A stretch of DNA of 60,000 nt from Lineus longissimus (lineage: Eukaryota > Nemertea > Pilidiophora > Heteronemertea > Lineidae): positions 3,474,001 through 3,534,000 of the forward strand of contig NC_088319.1 in assembly GCF_910592395.1 (NCBI RefSeq), read 5' to 3'. A program made the translations under genes and the position numbers. Of the stretch, positions 13,001 to 23,772 are shown one piece after another (positions within the stretch are counted from its first letter, which is position 1; every line of letters starts with the position of its first letter). The notes beneath the pieces were generated by a model that saw nothing but the letters and a program-made list of their open reading frames with translations, had not been told where the DNA came from and made no database searches.

Positions 13001-14322
13001 TATTGGGTCTAGTCTCTGTTTGTAAGAAGTATGAAATTCATTTAACAAAATTAGTGAAGAAACGACATTAGTGTAATGGAGGAATAACAATCACTCGATA
13101 ATGGCTACCTTTTCATTCGAGGCATCGTTATGAAAAATAAAATTCTAAACACACAGCGAGGTTCCTGTAAAAATATATATATAACTCTATCTATACATAA
13201 TTTTACCGAGCTAAAGAACCTCTGATTTTATTTCATTTGACATAGTTTCATGCAAAAACTTTGTTAGAATGCCTGCAAGGACGTGGACATTTACTTCTCA
13301 GAAGCCTATATTATTGAATAACTCACATGGTGTATAGACATACAGATCTCCCCATTCGCTGTCCCTTGTTCCGGCTGAGTTCGATGCTCGACACAGGTAC
13401 TTGCCACTGACAGGCTCTGCAGGGTTACCTGGGTGGAGCACTTTCTTCTCAGTCACTGGACTGAAGACATATTTCTGACTTGTACCAATGGGTCCTTTAC
13501 TCTCCCAGTCCTGTACACCTTTCTCAATCGAGTATTTGAACCATTTATAGGTTATGGTACCGGCATCAGGTTGAGACGCATCGCAGACGAGTTCACGGTA
13601 GGAGCTGATAGCAGCAGGTTCAAATCCAGATAAAACTGGTGTCTTTGGTGGAACTGAAACAATGATCATGGACAGTATATCTTGAAGTTTCAATTTCCGT
13701 CTTACCTTTAAAATATCTTCTCTTTTGATGACGTTAGATGATATATAACCAGCCTCAACGACAAAGTTAATGGGGGTCTATAATCCGCTAACTTTCGCGC
13801 CTCTCAATCTTTTTCACGAAAATTTCAGAAAAATTAAAACTTCCTCGATTTTTTATAGGGTTGATTAAGAAGTCTTTAAATTAGTTTTTACAATAAAATA
13901 CAGAGTTTTACGATTTTTATTTTCGCGAATCAGGATATTCACCATCTTCGCGAAGATAAAACACCCGCAAAAATTAGGCAATATAAAATAATATTGAGTG
14001 TTTCCTTTTCTGTAGCGTTCTTGCTATTACATTGTATACTGATCTGGTCAGAATCAGTAAATTCGGTGCAGATCATTTATCCTCTGTGAACTACTCTGCG
14101 GATCGTAGTTGAGCGGGTCGAAAATGGCGACCTCTTTTAGCAGCCAATGGACCTAGGTACGCGACTGCGCAGAAGTCTAATTGTTCAAAGGGATTTTCAA
14201 TTTCCAAGTTTTCGATGAATGCTTTTGACAATGTTCGAGTCATTATACTCACCGATCAGGTAACCCAGAGGTATGAACGGAGAAACTAAAATGAAGCTCA
14301 CTACGAATACACCAACAGCCAT
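3989..14322 (-). CDS. IgR2: complete IgSF receptor, 8 Ig + FN3 + FN3-like/TM + tyrosine tail
   Basis: Fifteen exons total 3450 nt (1149 aa plus stop) in one frame: 14322-14253, 13653-13327, 12943-12599, 12202-11954, 11043-10771, 10611-10285, 9680-9363, 8450-8187, 7659-7369, 7000-6710, 6375-5959, 5736-5623, 5213-5154, 4838-4780, 4033-3989. Order: signal peptide, Ig1-Ig8, FN3, FN3-like domain with membrane segment, then four tail exons. The membrane segment is uncharged, so no adaptor pairing through an acidic or basic residue is evident. The tail carries YMKV, YVN, YDEM, YADL and YAEL. Compared with IgR4/5 it has extra Ig5, Ig6 and FN3 exons but no IYDD or SAM exon. The introns (0.3-1 kb) hold nothing recognised beyond one MITE at 10072. 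Likely a surface receptor; ligand unknown. Confidence 0.85.
4780..4838 (-). CDS. IgR2 exon 14: tail exon with YDEM and YADL
   Basis: Encodes GGENPYDEMENPYADLNIT. YDEM fits the PI3K p85 site YxxM; ENPYADL is the first half of an ITAM-like motif. 59 nt, phase 1 in, phase 0 out, donor GTAAGAGA. Confidence 0.82.
5154..5213 (-). CDS. IgR2 exon 13: tail exon with YVN
   Basis: Encodes GDTPHEPVYVNFPQQNPVE. YVNF fits a Grb2-family SH2 site (pYxN). 60 nt with TAG acceptor and GTAAGT donor, too short for an ordinary ORF search; recognised by conservation in four genes. Confidence 0.8.
5623..5736 (-). CDS. IgR2 exon 12: tail exon with YMKV
   Basis: Encodes RNKPDESN...SVFHDPLYMKVVNRAFE. In IgR3-5 the same site reads YMNVV, a Grb2-type YxN; IgR2 has Lys at +2 and loses it. 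114 nt, phase 1-1. Confidence 0.8.
5959..6375 (-). CDS. IgR2 exon 11: FN3-like domain, stalk and transmembrane segment
   Basis: A beta-rich domain (VPTFKITRNG ... TIYVFYMDLYIGDD) with a Cys pair (FCGPSQ, SGCGG) is followed by the stalk PKQAVPAGSNPDGG and a Val-rich helix, MIAGVVVAVVILVAMVVV, then the stop-transfer HRR. Cys in MACFAG could be palmitoylated. Donor GTGAGTTT. Reading through the donor gives a 13-residue tail and a stop. Confidence 0.85.
6710..7000 (-). CDS. IgR2 exon 10: fibronectin type III domain
   Basis: SVTLTFRSNFNG and YEFRVKVDNEYGTSGYGD match the FN3 pattern YxFRVxAxNxxG. No equivalent exon was found in IgR3, IgR4 or IgR5. The proposed donor GTCAGC is weak, so the 3' border is less certain, although phase 1 is preserved. 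Confidence 0.7.
7369..7659 (-). CDS. IgR2 exon 9: Ig domain 8 (lacks core cysteines)
   Basis: Fold-like sequence FTLNVIANPRPTNVTWYHP and DYGNYIAKVTN keeps the Trp and Tyr positions. Both core Cys positions are Val and Ala, so the usual disulfide is absent. Donor is a normal GTATGC here, whereas IgR4/5 use GC at the same site. Confidence 0.82.
8187..8450 (-). CDS. IgR2 exon 8: Ig domain 7
   Basis: TLTCEARGGNPTAYTYKWYY and GEYRCRVVNYSPGG give a canonical Ig core. 264 nt. It is orthologous to Ig5 of IgR4/5; a 55-nt relic remains in IgR3 at 19438-19492. Confidence 0.88.
9363..9680 (-). CDS. IgR2 exon 7: Ig domain 6
   Basis: Cysteines are in TIICETNSANPV and VFKCEVRDG. The core Trp is replaced (VTFHRKR). 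Donor is GTACGTAT. A relic of this exon survives in IgR3 at 19600-19684. Confidence 0.8.
10072..10218. mobile_element. Palindromic MITE in IgR2 intron 6
   Basis: The ends are imperfect inverted repeats of about 50 bp starting GGAGGCTTTTTCCGACTT on the right-hand reverse strand and GGAGGCTTTTCTGACTTC on the left. There is no coding capacity. A related element lies at 23890-24129, and a fragment at 19686-19748 in IgR3. Confidence 0.65.
10285..10611 (-). CDS. IgR2 exon 6: Ig domain 5
   Basis: KKFTCETDESNPVTYIKWYK and TIRCAST supply the Ig core. No counterpart was found in the other receptors. Donor GTGAGTAG, 327 nt, phase 1-1. Confidence 0.85.
10771..11043 (-). CDS. IgR2 exon 5: Ig domain 4
   Basis: Contains DSVVVSSGKTSSHVGEK, KFTCTVSGGNPTP and AEYYCEAKV. 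The donor is GTACGA, weaker than the GTAAGT used by the same exon in IgR3, IgR4 and IgR5. 273 nt, phase 1-1. Confidence 0.82.
11954..12202 (-). CDS. IgR2 exon 4: Ig domain 3 (short I-set/C2 type)
   Basis: AHPGTPQITGFPSGP at the start; LKCVASPPGDTYDWYKDG and GVYKCVARNDVGS give the C-W-DxGxYxC pattern in 249 nt. Donor GTAAGTTA. Confidence 0.9.
12599..12943 (-). CDS. IgR2 exon 3: Ig domain 2
   Basis: Starts PLYTVSVSPPKPA. Contains NLNCYIS, VQWLKKAD, KKGCSAPS and YWICKD with the same extra cysteines as in IgR1. Donor GTAACG, phase 1-1. Confidence 0.88.
13327..13653 (-). CDS. IgR2 exon 2: Ig domain 1
   Basis: Starts VPPKTPVLSGFEPAAISS. Cysteines are in ELVCDAS and GKYLCRAS, core Trp in YKWFKY. 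327 nt, phase 1-1. Confidence 0.88.
14253..14322 (-). CDS. IgR2 exon 1: signal peptide
   Basis: ATG at 14322 gives MAVGVFVVSFILVSPFIP..., a hydrophobic leader. It ends phase 1 at a GTGAGTATAA donor. The ATG was chosen because it is shared with the other family members. Confidence 0.82.
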
Positions 14323-16628
14323 GTTTAGTTCATCCTTACATTATCCCATACAAAATGGATGAGCTCTGTAAATTTTCTCTTCCGGTTTTCATTACACAAA
14401 TATATTATCTATGTAGGTCATAGTATTCAGGCTATGCATTGATTAAATTCAAGTATTTTTAGAGCATTTTGAGTGAACTGAGCCGTGCAACATTCATGAT
14501 CAATACCAAGCTGGTATAAAACAGCGTTTTTGATTAGCACAGTCAGGTGAGCGTCCACAATGAATGGCTGTGAGACAGAAAACGGCTTTGTCATGTGTCC
14601 CTTGTCTTGTCTGACAGGCTGGAGTAACGTCGATTATTTCCCTTTCACCCTTTTCTTTTGCCGGTTCTTCTCTTTTTCATTGATAGGGGAACGCTGATAA
14701 ACAGATTAACATGTTTTCCTTCTCAGCTTTTCTGGCTGAAATGTCGTGGTCATGACGATGACTATTTTCATGAAAGCTGTCTGCTAAAAATTGATTGAGG
14801 AAATACGTACCAGTTGTGGCCTGGATTTTGTGAAAATCAGAGAATCCTTGATGATATCATAATCAGTCCGCAAGAAAACCTAACACCAAATATGGGGACC
14901 TTCTAACAGTTCATAACAGCCCTCGGTGGAGATCATCCAAGCAAAATGAACATCGGGAACTAGTAACAAAATAGAATGTGAATGTGAATGCCACCAAATG
15001 ATGTGACTCGCTCAAATGCTAACCGCGGACATCTCCAACAGTAGTGCAGAACAATGCATGCCTGTCAGTCACATTCATATAATACTTGATACAACAGACT
15101 GCGAGTGGGAATCAAGTTTCTTTTGGCTCGAACAGTGCGTAACACGTAATTCATGAGATCTACAAGCCTGGCGTAACACAAACCAAATAAACAATATTTC
15201 ATTATAAAAGCTTGTTTTATTTTCTATACATTTCACATTAAAATATAGATAACATATACCTATCAGGAATACATAAAAGGAACACAGTTATAAAGTTACG
15301 AATCGAGATTGCTTAATGAGTGTAAAACAAATGTTTATTCACTACTAGCGATGTCAAGTAAGCTAGGAGATTCTTGATCCTTGAATAAGTAAATTGAAAT
15401 ACTGGAGAACGATGATACAAACCACATGTACTAAGTATTCTAGATAATTTAGCCACTGCTAAGAAGCATTAAAACAAACGAAAAACAAATATAAGGTTTA
15501 ACAACAGTGTGTTCTTGGTAGTTTTCCAAAACTGTCTTCAATTTGTTCTTTGGTAGGAACTTGAAAACCCAATTGAACTCCATGGGGGGGGGGAGTCATG
15601 GTATTTCAGCAGGGCTGGTGTAACAGTTTTGGGCATTTTTACTTCTAAGCATTTCCCCCTATTGTTTGGGATCGTTTTTCTATGTTTTCATGGTCTCTCT
15701 ATGATGTCAATTGTATTGTGAACAACCACAGATTTTACACCGAGTTCAAAAGAGGATACACGTGGTCACTTGTCCAAGTTCACCTGTCAATGTCACTCGT
15801 CATGAGCATGTTCATTAGTTGACTTCGGCTTGACAACGGGACATGGCCCGACAACTGAGAGGTTAAAAAGCGACATCTCGAACCTTTGGAAGCACGCTCT
15901 TCGGAAATGACTTGAGTTACAAGTAATAACGCGACCCCTAGATAAATATGACATTAGGTCAGATAAGCAATTGATTCACATTGTCACGGTTCATAGTCAC
16001 TCGTCGCCAGCATGTTTGTCAACTGGCTTCACCTGACAAAAGGATGAAAATGACACCGTGATCGATAGAATTGACTGGACCACTCCTGAAGAGACACTTT
16101 ATAAACGACAACGTCAACTATACGCTAACCCAACCTTATTGGCAGGCGTATGCAAGAACACTCAACTTGCTAGTTCCAAGACTATATGCAAATCCAACCT
16201 GATGAGAAGGCTTGTTTAAAAAAACGCTCAACTTGCAAGATATCTCAGTAGAGTACGTGTTTGATGTCTGCAACCAGTGACAGACATAATATATTCAACC
16301 GGCTGAGAATGATGAGGTGAATGTCCAATGCCGACCTAATGTGGTCAGCACTGCCGATGCAGTTACAAGTCTAATGTATAATGGGGGGGGGGGGGGGTAA
16401 CTACATAAAATATGTTATGGTCACTCTTGTTTCGTGTTCACACACGTGACAGTGGTAAATATATACATACAGACGGACTAGCTGTCCCCGGGGACTAGCT
16501 TTCCTCCAATTTACTTTGTAAATTAAAGAACAAAATATTTGAGCCAGGAAAACATCAGTCATTTTCTCGTCTCACTCTGCATATGTGACACAAACCGGAC
16601 AGTCGTGAAACCGTCTTTCATTTTCCGT
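14323..16628. other. Intergenic region between IgR3 3' end and IgR2 5' end
   Basis: No open gene or RNA is recognised. About 14.3-15.2 kb aligns by eye with the upstream DNA of IgR1 and IgR4. A G/C homopolymer run lies at about 16384-16397. The IgR3 3' flank, near-identical to that of IgR2, begins at about 16327. Confidence 0.55.
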
Positions 16629-16673
16629 CTAGATTTTCAATTCAGCATACGTCTGGCTTGCGATCACATCAGG
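16629..16673 (-). CDS. IgR3 exon 10: terminal exon with YAEL
   Basis: PDVIASQTYAELKI then TAG. The stop differs from IgR2 because bases just after the YAEL codons are missing. Confidence 0.82.
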   Translation of the reverse strand, partial: PDVIASQTYAELKI

Positions 16674-19600
16674 CTGAAAGAAAAATGAAACTTTTCCGGA
16701 TTGTGTCAATTAAAGGCGTCAACTGTGAGGGAGGCGGGGTGGGGCAACAGCTATAAATTTATACTGATTCTAAAAATTCTGATACATTTCGCTTCAGTGA
16801 TAAACTTCAAAAAATTGTGTCCTTTTCTATATGCCTTTGATCAAGACACCCAACACTGGCAACGCATACGATCATTAATAAAGCCTCAAACTGTCTCGAA
16901 AAATCGGCAACTCAGGCTCAACTCGTTTTATCTTCATCTTAGGAAATGTTTTCTAAAAATTTCACGAATTACAAAAGATTCTCTTCAATTTACATTTCTG
17001 AGGTGAAAATGACTTGAATCTGTGGGCCTGGGGACAAGCATATCAAAATGTCCTACATGATTTGCTCACGAGTACTAGCCAATCAGATCCACAGATTCCG
17101 ACTAGAGGTAGGATGTGATGTGATATATATGAGTCACTGAATAGTGTTCAAAGCGACGTCCTTCAACCCCAGAACGTTCTAGAGCTTTCAGAACTGGTGA
17201 AGTGCAGGCTTTGAAGGTCACCGAGTAACTCTTGGCTAGTGATGCGGCCATTGGTCATTTATTCGTCTTTGTTCTTCATTGCTATCATTCAATTATCACG
17301 AGATTCATGATCAAATCCGCTCTACAAATTATACCTTGATCAGGTTATGAACATTGCATTGTAACTAACAGCGAAATATATCAACACAACTCAGGAAGGG
17401 CATGACTGTATTCTCTTACCGTGATGTTCAAGTCAGCATATGGATTTTCCATTTCGTCATACGGATTTTCACCGCCGTCTAAAAAAGAGTAATGTTAGTG
17501 TGAATGTTATTATAATTCAAGGATTAGCCGCACGCTTGATCATGCAAAAGTTAAAAGGTTGATTCCGTCACTCGGTCGGAGAGGAGCCATTGTTATTCTC
17601 ACCTAAAGGAAATAGATAAGTAAGAGCCACATCATTCTCTGAGCAATGCTGCCCCCCCCCCTCCCTCCCCTGGCCGAAAACTATGACATTAGTTTCATAT
17701 ATATGTACATGTGCAACATAATCGAGAAGCGTATGTTGCGTAGGCAACAGCGGGTATTTTGTACTTACATGGTAAGCTTGCGACTACTTACCTTCCACGG
17801 GATTCTGTTGAGGAAAATTCACATAAACCGGTTCATGTGGAGTATCGCCGCCTAGGTGTGGAAAGAGGAAACTTTGGTATTGTATACTTAGTATTTGTAT
17901 TTTATAACTTTATATCATTCTGTACTGTACATATCACACATAATGTAGATACAATGCATCATAATAACGACATACATCACCAGTCTGCACCATCTTGGTT
18001 TTCCGAGAATTGGTTTAGCATTGTGGACGCCTGTACATCATGTACATGGTTACATAGTTCCGTTTTCAAGAAGTATTACACTCATGAAAAAAAGTGTTAC
18101 AAACCAGCACCCCATTTACACCAAACCCACAACATACCAGCACCCACACAATCCGATTTTTATACTTCGAACAGCCCGCGCCACGGGTATATGCTAGTAA
18201 CGACAATGCCACATACTACACGATTTATCTTCAATTTGCGAAAACTGAAAATGTTACCTTCAAATGCCCTGTTGACGACGTTCATGTATGAAGGTTCATG
18301 AAATACCGAATCAGCTCGCGTGGTGCCAGTTTCCCCGTCAGCCTGATTTGATTCATCGGGTTTATTTCGACCTTGAACATAAATAAACCAGGTCGAAACA
18401 GGTATTACTAAGATTTCAGCCAAATCTGAAAAATCCTATGCTGTCTAGTGTAGCAACTATAAAAATATTACAAAAACATTGCAAATCTTGTACTTGTATA
18501 TGAAAATGAATATATCATAAATCGAACAATATAATAATCGTAGAAGAATCATATCGAGTCTTTCGCGCTGGGAGTATTCTCTCTAAACTCACCAGCAAAG
18601 CATGCCATGTTCCTCCTATGTAGCACGACGACAACCACCACCACCATTGCTACCAGGATGACGACGGCGACAACCACGCCAGCTATCATGCCACCATCAG
18701 GACTGCTTCCAGCCGGCACGGCCTGTTTAGGATGCACTTGACCAGAACTATAAACAACATCATCGCCAATATACAAATCCATGTAGAAAACATAGATCGT
18801 GGTCTCGTGTGTCACATTAACTCTGTAAGTTGATGTCGTTGGATCATGGATGGTGAAGCGAACCCTGCCGCATCCAGACGTTTTTGGTGTCTGACTCGGC
18901 CCACAGAACTTGAGCTGGAAACTTGTGTACTCCCGAATCTGCGGCCCGAACACCACGGTCACCAATCTCCCGTTACGAATGATCTTAAACGTCGGGACAG
19001 CTGAAAAGGTGATTAATGTTTATGATTGGAAATATCATGATAGATTCAAAAGTCGCAAAGGCGCCAAATTGGGGGAAATGAAGAACAAAAATATACCCCT
19101 TTCTTTCATTTCTGTCATTTCCATTAAAAAAAACCTCTGCACCGGAAAATATTTGATAGAAGGAACTCAGCCAGGAAGTCGAAAAATGCAGTTATATCTT
19201 GGGAACATGATATCTATGGAGTTCCTGTATGGAGCACTTGATGTAATTTGACATTCTTAGACGACGGGCTAATAATATTCATTATACATATATTACTTGC
19301 AAACCATGTTTAGACCAATTTGGAGTCCCATATTACTTGCTAATCAATATAACAATATAAAAATTAGACCAATTTAAAGATTTACATGCAATGCTTAGAA
19401 ACATATTGAAACAGTTCTGCAAGTTCTTCGTCCTCACATAAAACATCCAATTTTAATGATGCATCAGCTACGCCACCTGGAGAATAGTTGACCGTACATG
19501 TTAATACATTTTACAGTATATTACATTCGCTTCAACTAATGGGGAGAAACACTGTAATATATGATGTAAACTTCACTGTTTTGCAGAACTGATACGTACA

Positions 19601-22600
19601 ATATACATTAACTGTAGTTGTCTGTTCCATCTGGAATAACCCATTACGAACCTCGCATTTGAACACAGCCTGTGTGTCCAACCTGTGACGTTGTCCGACT
19701 TTTCCCCGAAATGTCGGATTTCTAGGGAAAACAAGTTAGAGAAACCGTTTTCGCAAAAGATAAAACTTACAGGTTACATTGTATGTCTTCCTGCCTGAAG
19801 TCATATCCAATAAGGGATACCCAGTGACCTTCGCCTCGCAGTAGTACTCAGCCTGGTTGTCTTCTTTAGCCATCACCCTGTCTTGACCTTGGGTGACCTC
19901 TACTAGTGCTCCGCCTGACCTCTTTAAGTAGAGCTTCACGGTCGGGGTCGGATTGCCGCCAGAGACTGTGCAGGTGAACTTGTCCTTCTCCCCAACATGG
20001 GATGAGGTCTTTCCCGATGACACGACCACGGAATCAGGTTTATCTGAAATGACGACTAACTCTGTAAGAATTACTTTCGTCAGCAAGAGGGTATAATTCT
20101 GCTTGAAGACCTTTAGGGTTTTAGATTGTCAAAGTGACCTTATTGTTTTATATTCAAAACATTGACAAGTGAATGATTGTTCTTAAGGGTTGACCATAGG
20201 TACCGCCATTATGACTAGAACTTGAAATCTTAAAGCGATTAGAACTTTTTTTAAAGTTGTGAATGCTCATTTCAAGGGCGGCAGTCTGTTCTTTGTTTTT
20301 CAGACAACAGCCTCCCGGGTTTTAAATAAGCATTCGATTTATTTGGAAAGAGTTTTAAATGCTTTAGGATTTTGAGGTCTCGCCAAAATGACCTCATGTG
20401 CATTATCAAAATGCGAATAATGACACAACTCACAGTAAACAACTAATGTCTTGTCTGTGCTACTGGCAGACCCGACATCATTTCTCGCCACACACTTGTA
20501 AACACCAGCACTCTCCTCTGTCACTTGGACGTCGTAAGTCAATGATGTTGTAACCTTTGTACCATCTTTGTACCAATCGTATGTATCTCCAGGAGGCGAG
20601 GCCACACACTTCAAGTTGAGCTGTGCTCCAGCAATGACTGGTCCTGATGGGAAACCGGTGACCTGTGGCGTGCCTGGGGGCGCTGAAAAAATTAATTTGG
20701 TTGTTGAGGTTGGTTTGGAATACCAATGCCCTTCTCGTATCGTGAATGACTGGCTAATCGCGGTCAATTTTGTATGCGTCTGTCTTTATACACTTCATCG
20801 TAGCATTTTACTTGGTTTCGATATTTTTCATGATGCTCACGCTATTGCAGTATCGGCCTCAAAATTAGTAACATACACAAAGTACATAACTGGTCATATG
20901 GTATTTATACCTGAAATACGTGCTGAAAATTAGGAAACAGTCATCGGTGTCGATGAAACATTTTAGTTGCATGCTCTCCGTTCCCTTATACATGCGAAAG
21001 TTGTTTCAAATCGGAAGATGAAGAAATGCGTTACCTTGCACAACTGACTTGACTGGGTTACTGTTGCAGCTTAGACCAATATCCCAACACATCCAGTAAT
21101 CAGAATCAGAAGGCTGAGCATTGGTGACTTGTAGATTGAATGTCTTTGTTGGGGTTGAGTTGCTTGGTGGACTGCAGCTGCTCCAACTGTAGCGTGGGTT
21201 TTTTGGAGCAAGGCATCCGTTGCTAGTTGCTATTGCTACATATACAGCAGATGAAGCATTAGATGAAGCAGGCTTAGCCCCCATTAACCACCACACGACA
21301 GATAAAAGTCTAAAATATGTAACATCATTCAACTTTGACCATATCACAGTCGCTCCATTTGGATTGGGTATGTAACAGTTGAGGGTGAATGTACTTCCGG
21401 GGGCTGGTTTGGGTGGTGAAACACTCACATTATACAAAGAACCTGAAAGTTGGACAGAAGATTATCGTGTTTTTCAGATACAACTGGCAAAATATAATAC
21501 TGTTAAACTGAGTACATTTGACCGGAACAATATAATATGAAAACACTATAACAAAGAGAAAAAATGAGAACCTCACATGTGCATTTTTTATTTGTAAAAA
21601 CCTGTGTAAAACCTTTGTTACAGATATGCCAAAAGTAGAAAGATGCATCCTTGCTAGCACCTGGTGAAAAAATAAAAGCACATTGTGCATACAGTCTAGC
21701 TCATATTAATATCAACACTCACTTTAACTAATGCACCAAATTCAATGCAGTGTTTAGCAAATTTTGTTTTCTAAACAGAAATGTGAGATTTCATGTAATA
21801 ATGTAATAGGCCATTTAAAAACCTAACAGAAAAGCTTTTTTATTTTCTTTAAACTCTTTTTAATTGCTCACTAAAATGCCGAAGCACAAAATTAGAAGAT
21901 TGGTGATATTAACCTTAAACAAAATTCGAACAGGCGATACTGAAAATATAACAAAATATAACAAAACAAATGCACAAGTGCTTCGCATTTCAACCATAGA
22001 GCACACCAGCTGTTATACTGCAAGTAAGCTGTCTTTAGCTGGATCTGCAGTTCTGCTTGTATTGCGCCATTCTGATGAACGAAACGTCAACAGCAAAACC
22101 GTTCTTTTTGTGGGAGTTTTTTCAAATGGCTGATTATATAATGAAATAGGCGACACGGAGCAAAAAAATGTAAAAAATCAATGGACTACATCAGCGTACA
22201 CGAACACAAAGATTAATATACTGTAACCATGGCTACTAAAATATTAAAGTGCTTTTTGATCATAAAATAAGATTCAATTAAGTAAAACTAAACTTTGAGG
22301 AAATCGGTTTTTGCAGCCAGCAGGGACGTGGACATTTGCTTCTCAGAAGCCTGTATTATTTTGAATAACTCACATGGTTCATAGATAAACAGATCTCCCC
22401 ATTCGCTGTCTCTTGTTCCGGCCGAGTTCGATGCTCGACACTTGTACTTCCCATCGACAAACTCTTCAGTGATACCGTGGAACACTCTCAAAACAGGCAC
22501 TGAATGGAAGATATACTTCTGACTTGTACCAATGGGTCCTTTGGGTTCCCAATTTTCTTCACCATTCTTCACCGAGTATTTATACCATTTATAGGTGATG

Positions 22601-23417
22601 GTCCCGGCATCAGGTTGAGACGCATCACAGACGAGTTCACGGTAGGAGCCGATAGCAGCAGTTCCAAATCCAGATAACACTGGTGTCTTAGGCGGAACTG
22701 AAACATTATCGAAAATATTGTTGTATTTACGTCTAACCTGACTCGTCCCGAGAGGAAAAGGTCACTCAGTGACATTCACTCCTTCATTCCCAAACACATC
22801 AATTTACAATGTATCTAATGTCTTTGTTTTGTACCAATTATCCCGTCGCAATGATGATGTCCAGTACATGTTTTAAGAAAAACAGTTCCAACTGGAAGAC
22901 AGTCCTTCTTTATTGATTTTTTATATAAAGGAATGTTTCAAGGGTTTAGAAATGTCACTCTCAGTATATTTGTTTTTGTCTCAAGGGACGCATAAGATAA
23001 CTTTTAATTTCAATGAATAAAAAACAGTGGTCAAAAAATGTTCAGAGCAATGGTGCTCGCGAGTTCCAGACCGCGCAAATTTGGTATGTTTGCTCTTAGA
23101 AATCATGCCTAAGGAATAGGAATAACAATAACTTTGCTGAATCGATTTAAGAAATCTATTCAATTCAATGCCAGCCTGAGTAACTTAGTTCATGATTCGC
23201 TTGATAGCGAGCTGGAAACAAGACGGGCCAAACTGTGGTGAGAGAAAAAAGCACCATCATTAAACGATTAGACAAAAGCAATAACAAATACAATTACGAT
23301 AAGGGATTTTCATATTGTATGATACATGTCTCAGAGTGAATACTCACCAATAAGATGAACCAGTGGTGCCGAAAGTAGGATACATGCGCAGCTCACGATG
23401 AAGATATCTATAGCCAT
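16629..23417 (-). CDS. IgR3: shortened IgSF receptor, 4 Ig + FN3-like/TM + tyrosine tail
   Basis: Ten exons total 2010 nt (669 aa plus stop): 23417-23348, 22697-22374, 21442-21035, 20682-20434, 20043-19771, 19000-18593, 18371-18258, 17851-17792, 17478-17420, 16673-16629. Order: signal peptide, Ig1-Ig4, FN3-like/TM exon, tail exons YMNV, YVN, YDEM/YADL and YAEL. Ig4 joins the TM exon directly. In IgR2 five extra modules lie between them, and fragments of two survive in the IgR3 intron at 19.4-19.7 kb, indicating serial internal deletions. Phase 1 borders kept the frame. From the TM exon leftward it is near-identical to IgR2. Likely surface receptor; ligand unknown. Confidence 0.85.
17420..17478 (-). 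CDS. IgR3 exon 9: tail exon with YDEM and YADL
   Basis: Same as IgR2 exon 14 (ENPYDEMENPYADLNIT). 59 nt, phase 1 in, phase 0 out. Confidence 0.82.
17792..17851 (-). CDS. IgR3 exon 8: tail exon with YVN
   Basis: Same as IgR2 exon 13 (EPVYVNFPQQNPVE). 60 nt, GTAAGT donor. Confidence 0.8.
18258..18371 (-). CDS. IgR3 exon 7: tail exon with YMNV
   Basis: RNKPDESNQADG...FHEPSYMNVVNRAFE. YMNV fits a pYxN Grb2-type site. 114 nt, phase 1-1. Confidence 0.82.
18593..19000 (-). CDS. IgR3 exon 6: FN3-like domain and transmembrane segment
   Basis: Same layout as IgR2 exon 11 (VPTFKIIRNGRLVTVVF ... GGMIAGVVVAVVILV ... HRRNMACFAG). 408 nt because three codons are missing at the start; T|CT joins in phase to Ig4. 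Confidence 0.85.
19438..19492 (-). pseudogene. Relic 3' end of an Ig7-type exon in IgR3 intron
   Basis: About 55 nt match the 3' end of IgR2 exon 8 (GGVADASLKLDVL with its donor-side flank), then the match stops abruptly and continues with sequence found 600 bp away in IgR2. No acceptor, so not a working exon. Confidence 0.7.
19600..19684 (-). pseudogene. Relic 3' end of an Ig6-type exon in IgR3 intron
   Basis: Matches the last ~85 nt of IgR2 exon 7 (AVFKCEVRNGLFQMEQTTT-like), then breaks directly into a fragment of the palindromic MITE seen in IgR2 at 10.13-10.19 kb. Confidence 0.7.
19771..20043 (-). CDS. IgR3 exon 5: Ig domain 4
   Basis: KPDSVVVSSGKTSSHVGEK start; KFTCTVSGGNPTP and AEYYCEAKV. 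273 nt, donor GTAAGTTT. The intron after it carries relics of lost modules. Confidence 0.88.
20434..20682 (-). CDS. IgR3 exon 4: Ig domain 3
   Basis: APPGTPQVTGFPSGP start; LKCVASPPGDTYDWYKDG and GVYKCVARN. 249 nt, donor GTGAGTTG. Confidence 0.9.
21035..21442 (-). CDS. IgR3 exon 3: Ig domain 2 with 21-residue insertion
   Basis: 408 nt against 345 in the other genes. The extra 63 nt is in frame and gives KLNDVTYFRLLSVVWWL between the core Trp region and the usual linker. Cysteines in TLNCYI and YWMCWD are kept. Confidence 0.82.
22374..22697 (-). CDS. IgR3 exon 2: Ig domain 1
   Basis: VPPKTPVLSGFGTAAIG start; ELVCDAS and GKYKCRAS cysteines. One codon shorter than the same exon elsewhere (324 nt), with a divergent stretch HSVPVLRVFHGITEEF. 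Confidence 0.87.
23348..23417 (-). CDS. IgR3 exon 1: signal peptide
   Basis: ATG at 23417 gives MAIDIFIVSCACILLSAP..., hydrophobic, ending phase 1 at GTGAGTATTC. It differs clearly from the leaders of IgR1, IgR2 and IgR4. Confidence 0.82.
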
Positions 23418-23772
23418 AGTTCATTTCGATAGAAAAAGTGTCTTTGTTACAGTTTTGTTGACGAATTATCACGTGAATGCCACTTTGGGTATGTCGCATA
23501 ACACGATAGCCATACTTTAAATTATTTTACCGCTGATCGATAGCGATAATACATCACGTGCGCGCAGTACAAAGTTTTGTAAGCACGAAAAAAAATTGGG
23601 TGTCGATTTTCACGGACTGACTTCCGGGTTGTATGTAGCGCGCGTATGATATAAGATCTTTCCCGATATTTAGACGTGAAACCTGAGCTGATAATTGTGT
23701 CAACGCAACTAAAGTCTGAAATATGCGGTCTGGCAACAATTTCGAAGCGTGAAATGCAGAGACGAAATAAGG

